Below, one piece after another: positions 52,201 through 64,000 of a DNA stretch of 64,000 nt. The notes below the pieces were generated by a model, which was not told where the DNA came from, did not search any database, and was given only the letters and a program-made list of their open reading frames with translations. Each line of letters opens with the position of its first letter. Within the stretch, counting starts at the first letter, position 1. Both the position numbers and the translations under genes were made by a program. The stretch spans positions 873,001 through 937,000 of the forward strand of contig LR746273.1 of assembly GCA_902729315.2 (NCBI GenBank), written 5' to 3'. Source of the DNA: Spirodela intermedia (Eukaryota; Streptophyta; Magnoliopsida; Alismatales; Araceae).

Positions 52201-55200
52201 GTATCGGAGTCTATTTTTGAGTGTCCTTCTTTTTTGTCCATAACGTTTCTTCTTCTTTTTTTTCTACCACTTTACGCTATAGGTAGCCCTGTACTCGGAT
52301 ACTTGGCTGCTGGTGTCTTGATTGGACCTTTCGGTCTCTCTATCATTCATTATGTTCATGGGACGAAGGCCATTGCTGAATTTGGAGTTGTGTTTTTGCT
52401 GTTTAACATTGGACTTGAGGTAATATTCTGAAACCTCAAACGTTGTTTTTTCTCTCATTACGAAGGAAATAACTTGCTCGAAAGTTTTATTTTTTCCCTT
52501 TGTTCAGAAACTGCTGCTAGATGAACTATTTTCATATTGCAGCTATCAGTGGAAAGACTAAGTTCCATGAAGAAATACGTCTTTGGATTAGGCACTGCAC
52601 AGGTGATGGGCAGGGTTCTCGGATATTCATGCTCGTGATATGTTTGCTGAAGAGTCATCTGACAACGTAAAATATTGGTGAAAATTTCTAGGTGCTGGCA
52701 ACAGCTACTGCACTTGGCTTGATTGCTCACATTTGCTGTGGTCAGCCAGGTCCTGCGGCCATTGTTATTGGTAATGGCCTGGCTCTGTCTTCTACAGCTG
52801 TGGTCCTACAGGTATCATCTTCTAGTCCATTTTTTTAATAGAATATCTGCCGTCGGCCATGATAATAATGCTTCTATGTTCCTTTTTTATGAACATCCTC
52901 CTCCCCCCCGCGAGAGATGAGTTAAATAATCGTACACCAGAAGCTTTATCTTCATAAAACTCCCTCATGGCAGCCTCCACATTTCCTGTTCTTTGCTTTT
53001 TGTCAAATTATCAGTGAAAAGGATCAGAAATCCAAGACAATTGTTCTAAGCATGTGTGCAGTCGAAAGCAAATATTCCATTTATAAATATGTTTTTGTGA
53101 ATGTGGTCTTTTTCAGAAAAATATTTTTACGGGAGTTTAACCTTTATTTGATTTGTGGAATGAATAAGGAGAATGAGATTACCGAGCATAATAAATCTGT
53201 TGATTGGAAACTCTAGTGCATTTATTAGTAATCATAATTAGGTCTCATTTTACACCATGATGGGGTATACCGTGGATACCCAGCTTCCTATGCTCGGATT
53301 GCTAAGCAAATGCACTTCAGTTACTTCTTTCATTGGTAAAATAAAATAAAATATGTATTTTATTACGCTGTGCATTAGTTCTTAGAAGGGTGCCATTGAA
53401 GGGTTGTGCATAAGTCATTGCCTACTGAATCTGTGGTTATTGTAGGCTGAGGAATTTTGCTTGTAGTTTTTGTTGCTGAAGTTATTTGGAGAGAATTGTG
53501 CAGGAAGTTTGGGGGAGACTGTTGGGATATATGAACCAACATTATTCAATGCAGGGTAATATCACATGTGTTTCCCGTCTATTTTGAATCTCCACGAGGT
53601 TGCTCCCCATTGTGAGTTTATTTTCACTGCATGGTGATGAAGAGGGTTGAGTGTCAAGTAATTAATTGGGGGAGAGTTTTAAAGAATGCTGAATGTTGCC
53701 AGCTGGCTTTTCAAAACCTGACTTTCGAAAGATTTCTGCCATTTTAGAAACTGTTTAAGTACCGATTCGAGGGAACGGCTGTAGATTGTGGTGATCACGC
53801 ACCATTATTACCGCTGGGAAGGAACTTTTAACCCCTCTCTTCTTAAATTTAATTCCTTTTCTTCAATTGTGTTGAGCCGTTTTGTGGACAGCAGTTATAC
53901 TTTGAGTTGCTGCTATGTGGTTTTGTGATGATGATTGTAGAATAAGATTCATGATTTAGATAAACATGTTCATGTGGGAAACACATGGTTGATATCAGAG
54001 ATAGAAATCTTATGGCATTCTGAACATTTTGCTCAATTGACGATGAATATCGACTTTAATCTGATCATTTTTTACACCAACAAAAACATACACGCCACAA
54101 TACTTTTACTATGATAACTCTTCATAACAAGAAAGCTGACATGCATTACAATGTCAGTAAGAGTGATGTTTTCCTCATTCACGACCATAATTAGAGCAAA
54201 CGTTTGTAAGTTCTGGTTAATTGTGAGATTTTATGTACCGTGGACTAGCTTTTTCAATTTTCTCTTTTTTTTCCGGCCATCGTCTGTTTTCTTTTCTTCA
54301 AAATCTCGAGTTTCAGTTTGAGGGAATTGTTAGAACTTGTTAATGATCCTTTAAGCCAAGTTATTCGCGTTAATATTCAACTCATATTCTTGGCCCTTCT
54401 CATCTTCAGGTGCTTCAAGAAAGAGGGGAAAGCACATCACGCCATGGGCGTGCGACATTTTCTGTTTTACTGTTTCAGGTAGAACTTTTTTGTTGATAAT
54501 TGTTTTATTGTTCATGACATCTTCATCAACTGCCATCTCTGATTCTTTGGCCGGCTAAAAAATCATTGACATTGTGATGCAATTGACTCGGATTTCAATT
54601 ACTGAGTTTGCGTTATTCTATTTAGTAACACCCTGAAGATATTCTTGTTTAGCATTCATGTTAACAACAAAGGAATTTGTGCGATACTTGAGATAGAGTT
54701 TTTTTGGTGAAGATGTGAGCGTTGTTAAGCCTGGGAGTAGTGGAACCTGGTTTTTGAAGCCTGGGTTTTTTCAACCCTTACCTGGTTAGTTTAATATCTG
54801 GAAAAGGAACTTGTTTATCCTTTTCGTTTCAAGTGGTAGAAATCTGATCATAGGCCTCGTTACCTGGTTTTTGAAGCCTGGATTTTTTCAACCTTCACCT
54901 GTTTAGTTTAATATCTGGAAGAGGAACTTGTTGATCTTTTTCATTTCAAGTGGTAGAAAGTTGATTATTTTGAAAAAGTGGAGCTAATGAAAGCTTGCGA
55001 GATGGAGTGTGATAGGGAAAGACAATGGATTATCATGATTTGAGAGATAAATAGGCTGAAAACTGGATGAATGACATCCCTATCACATGAGAAATCATAT
55101 TTAATTGGGAATTCGAGACCTCTCTATTGGCATCCTAGGGGTGCGAGAAGTTTTCCATTCATCCGCATTAGTGCTTTGGTTTTTTGACCTTTCAGTATTC

Positions 55201-58200
55201 AACATTTTACGCTGGACGTGGCTAAAAGAGGGAAACCTGTCTCGAAGGGATAAGCCATCCTTTTGAACTTTGGCAGGACCCAATGTCTTAAGGTTTACCT
55301 CTGATGTTATGTTAGAGTAGCCTCATATGAGAAGTTGTAACCTTCAAAGCTGCCGGAGATCCTCATCTATTTTTTTAATTTTTTATTGGTTTGATTCCAT
55401 GATCTGTAGTCGTGCATGCAGCATTGACGTATTTTTTTAGAATGTTCTCTGTGGTTTAATCATGATCCAAATAGTCCTGTTGTGACAAAGAAGCTTCAAT
55501 GATAATTGATTTGAACGAGATAGTTCTGCTGGCATTGTATAGTAAGAAACGTCATTTTGTTTCTTTGATAAAGATGGTTATTTATGAGTAATATTTTTGA
55601 AACTTTGATCACCCACACTTAATTGATGAATGCTTATTTTTCATGTTTCCGTGCCAGGACCTGGCTGTTGTTGTGCTGCTTATCTTAATACCTCTCATAT
55701 CACCAAACTCATCCAAAGGAGGGGTAAGAAATAAATATTTCTATTGGGGGTCTGCACTATAACATCTATCCTGATCTAATTTTTTTCCTTCTTAGTATTC
55801 TTTAGCTTTGTAATCATTAATCCTGCTTTGGAAATTGATGTGATTTTCATTTCTGTAATGTTCATAATGTTGTCATTGCTCTTTATGATTAATCATGTCA
55901 TCATTAAGTTCGCATACTCAGTTTAGGACTTGGTTGCTACTCCTGATGACCCAATCCAGACTTTGTTAGACCATGCCAAGCTCCTGACAACCATTTGTTA
56001 TGTTTGCGGCCAAACTATTATTCCACCAAGAAGTAGACCAGAGTCGTAAGAAATATGTTTGCATTTCATGTTGGTAGAAGCGCCAGAAATATGAACATTA
56101 CCGATAGTAAACTTAGACGCTGTATAGTTCTGCTTCCATACGAATTAACAAGGAATTACTTCTGAGCATGGCAGTCGGTACTTTTAATTTAATTGTTCGT
56201 AGTATTCCTCCGTCCATTTATTTTGTTACTACAATTTCGCATTTCCTTCAAAACATTCTCAGTGACATAGATCCAAGTTTATTCTTTCCATCTTGTGGTG
56301 ATCTGTGAGTCCCTATATAATCACACCAGGCATACATCATGTTGAAGCTCTGTCACTTGGGTCACAGCACTAATGCACATAAAATTTTGGGAACCTGTAA
56401 GCAGCATAAATATCATAAACCGAGCTTGCAACACAGCTGTGGAAGCAGTAAATCTGGCACATCAGTATAGATATTTAAGGAGTGAGAAAATATTGTACGA
56501 GTGCTATAATACTTTCTTTCGTATATCCTGTCATGACCTCCAAAACATCAGCTTCAGCCACTATAGTGACTTCATACGGATTTGTCTCTGGTGTCTTTGC
56601 CACCACTATTTCTAACTCACAGTAATTGGTTTAGTAAACATTGAAAAAGTCAATGCCACGGAGTGAACCATTAACAATGAGCAGGTTCACTTGGTTTCTC
56701 CGAACTATCACCGCCCAAAAACTATCATAAAAGTCTTCTCAAAATAAACACTATGAGACAGTATCCATTCCTATCAGTTTTTTTTTTCTAAATTTGCGTG
56801 ATCGGTATAAACTGGTAGAATGCTGTAGCAAAAATTCAATGACAATGATAGTCAGTAGTTAAAATGGCACATATGTACTTGGAAATTTCATTGCCCCTTT
56901 CCCACATCAAGTCCTATATATATTTATGATCCTAACCTTAATGCTGAATAATAATGCAATGATCTCGTGTTAGTTGGAGGGCCCCGAGGGAGGTACAATG
57001 AAAACCTGGAAGGGAAAGAGATGGGCTAGTCCATTTCTCGGAGCAGAGTCATCTTGGTGTTAGGTTGATCGACCTCCAAATGCATGCCCTTTCTACCAAC
57101 GTGACACATATTAGTTGGTTAAACACATTGTTGTATCTATAACTGCATAAGTCCTCATTGTAAATAAAAATTTAAAAGTAAATATGCCTCAATGGTTCTA
57201 TTGCGTGGTGTATTTATTTCTATTTCTTTCAAAAGAGACTGAACTTGTCACGACGATCCCATTTTAATTGCCTGATTCCAGATTCTTGTCGACTTGATAA
57301 GAAATCAAATCTCCTCTTTGTAAAACGATAATGTATTAGTGTCTTTCTGTATTTACCTTTAAAACTTACAACATAAATATGCTATGGTCAGCATTTCTAT
57401 ATACTTTTGCATTCTTTATGTGGACAAGATGAACTGTTTTTTCTGTGATACTTATATATGCCAGATGGCTTCTCACTTACGTTTATAACATATTTCGCTC
57501 AGTTTCAAGGTACGTATCATATTTAAGCCTCGTGTGACGGAAGTGACTCTTTCTCTTTCTCTTGGTGCATCCTTCTCTCAGGTTGGCTTTCAGGCCATAG
57601 CCGAGGCTCTTGGATTAGCTGCTGTGAAAGCAATGGTGGCTATTTCTGCCATAATTGCAGGCGGACGTTTGGTAAAGCTTTTATGAATGGCAAAATTTAA
57701 CTCACCTTGCATTTGAGACTGGTTGCGGCAGTATGTTGTGGACTGAATAAATGCTTCCCGCAGCACTCTTGCCCAATAATAATATCAACTTCTTAACTTC
57801 TAAATACTGCGTTTTAGAAGATTAAAGGGATGGCATATGACGTAAAACTTATTTATATCACAATTGATCTGAGGATGTAGTTGCAAATGTTTCTTTAGCG
57901 TAACTATGTGAAATTTTCTGCTTCTTTAGATTTTGACAGCCGACTCGCAATAATTACCATTTTAATTTTTAAATCGGCAGTTACTTCGGCCAATCTACAA
58001 GCAAATAGCTGAGAATCAAAATGCAGAGATTTTTTCTGCAAATACTCTTCTTGTTATCCTGGGAACTAGCCTACTCACAGCAAGGGTAAGTAGGCGTATG
58101 ACACAATTTTCCTCTTCTTTTTTTGATCATTAATCTTTAGTTATGTTCCCTGTCAGGCGGGACTTTCAATGGCTCTGGGTGCATTTTTGGCTGGTTTGCT

Positions 58201-61200
58201 TCTCGCTGAGACTGAATTTTCCCTGCAAGTTGAATCAGATATTGCACCATATCGAGGGCTTCTGTTAGGTCTCTTCTTTATGACAGTGAGTGCTTCTCCT
58301 TTCACTATGTTTCTTATATATCAGAATGGGTCTTTTGTTTTCATAAACTGGAGAGTTCGAAGATGTAGTTTATTATGCCAGCAGAGGTTTTCTTATCCAG
58401 AGCATAATCGAGAATTTATTAAATTGTTTCAATGCTTCTCTTTATGTTATCTTTTTCATTATAGACTTAGCCATGAAAATCATCTTATTGCTGAAATATT
58501 TACGTTGCTGCCTACACCTGTCTGGGAATTTTGTTCCGAGTACGAAGAAATACTCTTCAACACTTCAACCTCTACGGTGGCAGTTGTGGTCCAATCTTAT
58601 TTCTCCACTCTGCTTGTTTTGGTTTCCTCATAAAGTTCTTTATCATTTATGGCATATCCAGTCGTCTCTGGCAAGAAACGAACATTTGTTCACTTTCAGA
58701 TTCGTTTGGTTTTTGTAAGTTTTTTAATTTTTGTCTGGGAGGCCATTGTAATTCGGGTGTATTCATGCACCATCTCAATGACCATGGAGAAACCAAAAGG
58801 TCTAAATGATTTGTTGAAATAAATTTGTCGAAAGTGATGCAAAGTATGAGAATCCCAAGAGCCCTAAAACACCAACACTGAAATAGTAAGTTTTCTCTGA
58901 TCAATGAGTTAGTTCCTTCTGGTTTAGATCATCCAATTCTTTCACCATAGGAATATTTGATCATTGTTCATCTTGACTCCATCGCAATTTTTAGAGCTCC
59001 GTCCATCTGATGGTCAGTTCTGTGAAGTCCATCCTAGTACATGCCATATGTGCTGAATTTAGATGCTCCAACATTCAGAAAAATCTATAATAAGATGCCG
59101 ATTATCATCTCATCCAAGGTTCTACTACTCATATTCAGGGTAGAAATCAATCCCAAATTCAATCAACTAGAATCGATTCAATTCATCACATGATTTGGGA
59201 TAATACTGGGGTACTGACATTTCTTAGGAGCCTCTAGCGTTGAAGGCTATACTGGGGTACTCCTGCTCTTAAAACTTATATCTTCCATGTTTAAGGCTAT
59301 ACCTCATTGTTTTGCGTCTAAGTCAATATCATCTTCTTCAATCCCATAGCATATGAGTTTGCTCTTTTACTCGTATTTCTTCTACATGCAATTGGTTTAT
59401 GTTTCATCTTCTGTCATATTAATATATGATTTGTTAAAGATTTTCTCTCTCCGTCTTTTTTTTTCTTTGAGTGGATGTCTGCTGGCACAGTGGCTTACTT
59501 ATCATTTCATTTATTTTCTGTTTTCTATGAATCTGTAGGTCGGAATGTCTATTGATCCAAAGCTACTTTTATCAAACTTCCCCATCATTATGGGAATGCT
59601 GAGCTTCTTAATCGTTGGCAAGACTGTGTTGGTGGCCTTTGTAGGCAGAGCCTTTGGCATTTCAACCATAGCAGCAATAAGAGTTGGACTTCTGCTTGCA
59701 CCCGGTGGAGAATTCGCTTTCGTCGCATTTGGGGAAGCTGTAAATCAGGTCAGTTATTCACAGAACCTCAGAATCGCAAGGATTCCATAATCAGAAGCGA
59801 TGATCTATTAGCAGTGCCATAATATTTATAGAAATCATCCCAGGTTATCATTTTATTAGACTTCTGCTTGCTGGTTTGGTTTTGGGTTCATCAGCATGAA
59901 CTCCATATAACTTTATTAACTACCTAATAATACTTGTCATTCTCATTTTCAAATCCACAGAATGATTTTAAAAAGTGGAAAAAAAATAAATAAATTTGTG
60001 GGGCTCCAGCTCATCCTTTCGTTCTTGAACATTCATTACAGGGCATATTATCCTCGCAAAGTTCGTCACTGTTATTTTTAGTAGTCGGTCTCTCGATGGC
60101 TCTTACACCATGGCTAGCTGCCGGAGGCCAGTTCCTTGCATCTCGCTTCGAGCAGAATGACGTGCGCAGTCTGTTGCCTGTAGAGAGTGAGGTAAAGTTC
60201 CAGGATCCTCAAGCTGGCCGTTGACTTTTTCTATACATAATCACGAATAAGTCGTATTGCAAGTGCGTGCAAGGATCTCGAAAATATCAGAAGAACCCAC
60301 CCTCATATATCTTGCCGACTTTTCTACTCTTGGTGTCTGCTGTATCTCCTGCCTGATTTTTCTTGCATGCAGACAGACGATTTGCAAGATCATATCATCA
60401 TCTGCGGGTTCGGCCGCGTGGGCCAGGTCAACTTCGCTTGCTCAGATAGATTTCCTCAAATATCTTCATGTTCTTGCTATAAATGATTTCTCAAGCTTTT
60501 TTTCTTGGGTTCCCTCTACCGCAGATCATCGCCCAGCTTCTCTCCGAGCGTTTGATTCCTTTCGTTGCTCTCGATGTCAGGAGGTAATTTTATTTTTATA
60601 ACATTTTGATCCAATGTAAGTTAGATCATCAAAGTTCCGCGGTTCATATGAACATGTTTAGGGTTCATACGAAATTCTGTACTTTCCAGTGACCGGGTGG
60701 CCGTGGGACGTGCGCTCGACCTGCCAGTGTACTTCGGGGACGCTGGCAGCCGAGAGGTAGATTCTCTCTCATGCCGTCTTTCTTCATCTCATCCACCGAT
60801 TTAGTAATAAATCTTCTTCATCCTGTTCCTGCCAGGTCCTCCACAAAGTTGGCGCCGAGAGAGCCTGCGCCGCCGCCATTACCCTGGACTCTCCCGGCGC
60901 AAACTATCGTACTGTCTGGGCCCTGAGCAAGTACTTCCCCAATGTGAAGACATTTGTCCGAGCCCACGACGTTGACCACGGCCTTAATTTGGAAAAGGCC
61001 GGCGCCACTGCGGTACCTCCCCCTTCTACCCCCCCATACAAAAATAATAATTATCATAAAAATTCTTATGAGCCCGTTGACCTGTTCCTGATCCGATTGT
61101 TCTTCGCAATTTGAAGGTCGTCCCAGAGACCCTGGAGCCGAGTCTTCAGCTGGCGGCGGCTGTTCTTTCCCAGGTACGACCTCTCTCGACCCTCTCTTTA

Positions 61201-61511
61201 TATGGCATGTTCTGATCTCCGGGCCATTTTGGGGCAGGTTAAGTTGCCGACTTCGGAAATCGCCGCCACCATCAACGAGTTCCGGAGCCGCCATCTCTCC
61301 GAGCTCACCGAGGTTCTGTAGATAGAAAATCAGTCTTCATTGGACCCAGCTCACCTGCAATTCCTTCTCTCACTCTTCTGACGAATTGCAGCTGTGCCAA
61401 GCCAGCGGAAGCTCCCTAGGCTATGGCTTCTCCCGGGTCATGTCCAGGCCCAAGCAGCAGCCCACTGATCCAGACGAAAACCAAGTCCCAGAAGGAACCT
61501 TGGCAATCTAG
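49249..61511 (+). CDS. KEA: Plastid inner-envelope K+/H+ antiporter, KEA1/KEA2 type (CPA2 family)
   Basis: Exchanges K+ for H+ across the plastid inner envelope. Twenty exons: 49249-50831, 51127-51295, 51430-51520, 52283-52419, 52543-52602, 52692-52811, 54410-54478, 55658-55723, 57582-57671, 57981-58085, 58157-58285, 59539-59748, 60042-60191, 60373-60426, 60525-60583, 60690-60756, 60836-61012, 61117-61173, 61238-61312, 61392-61511; all phases agree, 1195 residues, as in Arabidopsis KEA1/2. Exon 1 encodes a transit peptide and the long coiled-coil N-terminus ([40 protein letters not shown]). Exons 3-13 encode the exchanger ([80 protein letters not shown]). Exons 14-19 form a KTN nucleotide-binding domain ([10 protein letters not shown], about 1003-1011; VYFGDAGS). 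It ends EGTLAI. KEA1 and KEA2 cannot be told apart here. Confidence 0.97.
52812..59538 (+). other. Larger introns of KEA
   Basis: Introns 52812-54409, 54479-55657, 55724-57581 and 58286-59538 are AT-rich and stop-ridden. Apart from the duplication at 54740-54972 I recognise nothing in them. Confidence 0.55.
54740..54972. repeat. 117-base tandem duplication in KEA intron 7
   Basis: ACCTGGTTTTTGAAGCCTGG starts at 54745 and again at 54862. Each copy goes on through TTTTTTCAACC, GTTTAATATCTGGAA and AGGAACTTGTT to TTTCAAGTGGTAGAAA. Copies differ by scattered single bases. Confidence 0.93.
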
Positions 61512-62216
61512 GAGCACAACCAGGTACCATTATTAGTAAAAAACCGATCTTCTTTATCCGAGAATTTGTATAGCTGACTCTTCCCCCCCCATAAATTGGA
61601 AGGAAGAAAAAAAAAACAAATCTGTATAGAAGAACCACCATTCGATCCGGAGACGGCATTGCCGCCAGGGTCAACGCCCCCCCCCCCCTCCCCCCCCATG
61701 AGACTGGTTCTTCTTCCTCGAGACAGACCCCATGGGTTTGGTTGGCATTTTTATTTTCCTCTGATCTCCATGATGATCCGATCGCACGAGCTCTATCATC
61801 TTCGGCCCGTGATTGCCCACATGAAGAGAGAGAGGAAGAGAGAGAGAGAGAGAGCTTGGGCCTAGATATAAGGACTAGCCACAGCCTGAACGTTATCACA
61901 ACGAGAGGGATCGTTATAGAGGAAGTAAGCGGAGATTCGAAGTTGAGTGGGCGCCTTGACCACTCGTTTCAGGGGGGGGGGGGAGTGACTGGGACGCCGT
62001 TGCCGAAGGGAAGTTCTCGGAGCTTCGCGGGGGGAGGTGGCGTGGCGAAGTCTCCCTGTCCCCCTGGACCCCTCGCTGTAGGCTATAAACGGTGGGGAGG
62101 AGGTCGCGTTATCCGATCTCCGGTTCCACTTCTGCTTCCTCCTTCCCGCCAAAACTCCTCCTGCTTCTCTGCGGAGGCTCCCCTGGGATGCGCGTCCGCC
62201 GCGGGAGTTTGATTTG
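61512..62216. other. KEA 3' UTR and promoter of the S1-domain protein gene
   Basis: Contains a C-run pair (61677-61697), a short GA run (61825-61852), a G-run (61972-61983) and a likely TATA box for the next gene. No gene recognised. Confidence 0.6.
62094..62100 (+). promoter_or_regulatory. Probable TATA box
   Basis: GGCTATAAACGG, 123 bases upstream of the start codon at 62217. Confidence 0.5.
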
Positions 62217-62217
62217 A
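62188..62217 (+). CDS. Upstream reading frame overlapping the next start codon
   Basis: ATG at 62188 opens a nine-residue frame (MRVRRGSLI) whose TGA at 62215-62217 shares its A with the ATG of the main frame (TGATG). If the leader starts near 62125, as the TATA box suggests, this frame is in the mRNA and could reduce or couple translation. The peptide itself has no known function. Confidence 0.45.
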   Translation: MRVRRGSLI

Positions 62218-64000
62218 TGAGTTCCAGTGGCCTCTCTGCGCACCGCATGGATGGTTTCAGTACCGCCTCCAGCGCCTCCGGTGGGAGGTTTATCACTCTG
62301 TTGCCTTCCACTACTTCCCGCAAGAAGGAGAATAATTGGTGCTTGCCTGGCCGCCGGTCGCGTTCCTCTCTGGTCTGCCTCGCCAATCGAGATGGTGGCG
62401 GCAAGCCGGAGTTTGACAAGTGGGACCAGATGGAGCTCAAGTTCGGGAGACTTCTCGGGGAGGACCCGAAGCTGACCCTCGCGAAGGTAAGGGGTATCGA
62501 AACTGTTTCAGTCCACAAACCTTGTGGAAGGCTGTCGTGAGGATTTTGATCTATCGTCTATGCATACCTTTGTTTCCATCGTCAGTGTATCTTTTCGTGG
62601 GGCTCTCGCTCGATGCCGATGACTGGACGACGCGTCTCACGGAATGCGGTTTGTGCAGATAATGGGGAGGAAAGCTAATCCGGACGCCTCTTACTTGGAA
62701 ATCGAAAAATCGTTTCTCAAGAAAAAAGGTCAAATAGATTACGGGGAAGAGCTTACCAGTGATGCTGCTGGTGCAAAGTTCAAAGCAACAGGGGAGTCAC
62801 CTCGTTCTCCATCAAGTTTGCCAGCCCCTACGCCTCCCAGGAGATCTGTTGATGATAACAGATTGAATTTGCTGCGCCCAGCTATGGATAAGAAGATGAA
62901 AGCCGCTAAAGCTAGTGAGAAGCCTATTCCAGCATCCTTGCCGCAATCAAGCAAGCCAGTAGAGAGAACTGCCAATAAGGATGACACATCCAAGGTCACG
63001 CTGCGGAAGCCAGCTCCCCTGCAAGGAGATGACATTGAGCTTGAGAAGCCGTCAAAATTCAGGATCAAACCAAACCTGGCATTGACAATGAAGAAGGGCC
63101 CAAGCGACAGTTTGAGTGATGTAACTTTGTTGAAGAAGCCTGAGGTCGTGAAGATTTCCCCGATTCCTCCTGACCAAGGTGGATTGCCTCCTAGTGATTC
63201 TTTTAGATCAAGTTCAAATGAGGCGGCCACAAATGTCGATACTTTTCTCTCAAGCCCAACTTCGGCACCAAAGCCTTCAATGCCAGCAAAAAATGATGCG
63301 GTGGAATCTGCACCGGAGTCCCTGAATTTTTCTGACGGAACTGCTACTGTAGGCATGATAGATGACGAAGATGTTAACGTACAATTGTCCCCTGAAGGTG
63401 ATGATGCTTCAGACATAGGTAATGGGCAGTTTATTACCTGAATTCCTTTGCTTGGGGGTGAAAATCGTTTGCATAATTATGATTTACTCTTTCAACAGTT
63501 GGGTGTTATAACTGATGCGGAATAAACACCCCTCTCATAATTTACAGGGCTAACCTCAGGCGTGAATGATGAAAGTGCTGCTCCACAAGTCGCTCTACAT
63601 GGGAAACCGCAGAGGTCCTCATTACACTTCTTCTTGTGTACTTTAGTCCCATCGATGTCTTTATTGAGTTATGTTTTAGTACATATTAATTTCATCTTCA
63701 TTTTTAAGGTTGAGTCACTCAGTATCACAGTAGGACTTATAAAATTAAATTTTGAGTTGGGTTTTGCACTGATTTAGGTGCGCCGGAAAGTGGGTTATAT
63801 TTCCGTGAGACCATGGTCAGGTTCTAATAATTGATTCCATCGGGAGGTTTCAACTATGTAATCTGACTGTAACCTAATGCGAATTGAGTGTCAGAGTATC
63901 AAGAACGGATCTGATTTGTATGAGTTCTCAAAGCCTAATCATCACTCACGTGATTACCACTATTCCCTCTGGATATATCAATTTTGATTGTGATTCCACA
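62217..64000 (+). CDS. Plastid RNA-binding protein, S1-domain (SDP, At1g12800-like), 5' part only
   Basis: Resembles the N-terminal half of a plastid S1-domain RNA-binding protein linked to rRNA processing; the S1 domains themselves would lie past the right edge. Exons 62217-62486, 62659-63418 and 63548-63614 join in frame. Residues 1-60 are Ser/Arg-rich, as a transit peptide. The block FDKWDQMELKFGRLLGEDPK LTLAK continues across the intron into IMGRKANPDASYLEIEKSF. After it comes a disordered, Lys/Pro/Ser-rich region with repeated LRKP and LLKKP motifs (for example VTLLKKPE). Exon 4 is unclear: a family-like stretch GAPESGLYFRETMVR at about 63779-63827 is in the wrong phase for the exon 3 donor, so either a small exon is missed or a base is wrong. 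Identification rests on memory of the family's N-terminus. Confidence 0.72.

Overview
This is nuclear DNA from a flowering plant. Every gene is broken by many GT-AG introns, and the products are plant-specific or plant-typical: a pectin acetylesterase, a plastid-envelope KEA potassium/proton antiporter, the plant form of the riboflavin deaminase PYRD, and a peroxisomal acyl-CoA thioesterase with a cyclic-nucleotide-binding domain. The DNA is AT-rich in introns and spacers, with CT/GA microsatellites near several genes and worn retrotransposon pieces inside one very long gene. I cannot name the species. Gene models below were built by joining conserved protein segments at splice sites; reading phase was checked exon by exon, and most models close in frame.

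Layout, left to right. 1-2727 (-): a mitochondrial-carrier (SLC25) protein with a long N-terminal extension, running off the left edge and carrying one damaged exon. 3660-22706 (-): a 16-exon, 19-kb gene for a peroxisomal acyl-CoA thioesterase (ACH2 type) ending in SKL; its introns hold a dead Ty1/copia fragment, a dead LINE fragment and short tandem repeats. 23840-26891 (+): pectin acetylesterase, 12 exons, divergent from ACH2 across a spacer with about 400 bp of pure CT tract. 27494-29801 (-): PYRD. 31020-32466 (+): serine racemase. 32805-34839 (-): beta-tubulin. 36316-43597 (+): a TPR-SET-MYND (SMYD4-like) protein. 45017-47331 (-): CFIm25, a subunit of the pre-mRNA 3'-end processing factor. 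49249-61511 (+): KEA1/KEA2-type antiporter, 20 exons. 62217 to the right edge (+): a plastid protein resembling the S1-domain RNA-binding protein of the Arabidopsis At1g12800 type, with its S1 part outside the window.

The genes are ordinary single-copy housekeeping and plastid genes and do not form an operon or pathway cluster. I found no previously undescribed multi-gene system. The points most worth checking are: the broken second-repeat exon of the carrier gene; a one-base homopolymer insertion that breaks CFIm25; two GC-AG introns required by phase (CFIm25 and the SMYD4-like gene); an upstream reading frame whose stop overlaps the start codon of the last gene; and an ACH2-KEA neighbourhood that also appears to exist in Arabidopsis, which suggests an old conserved block.
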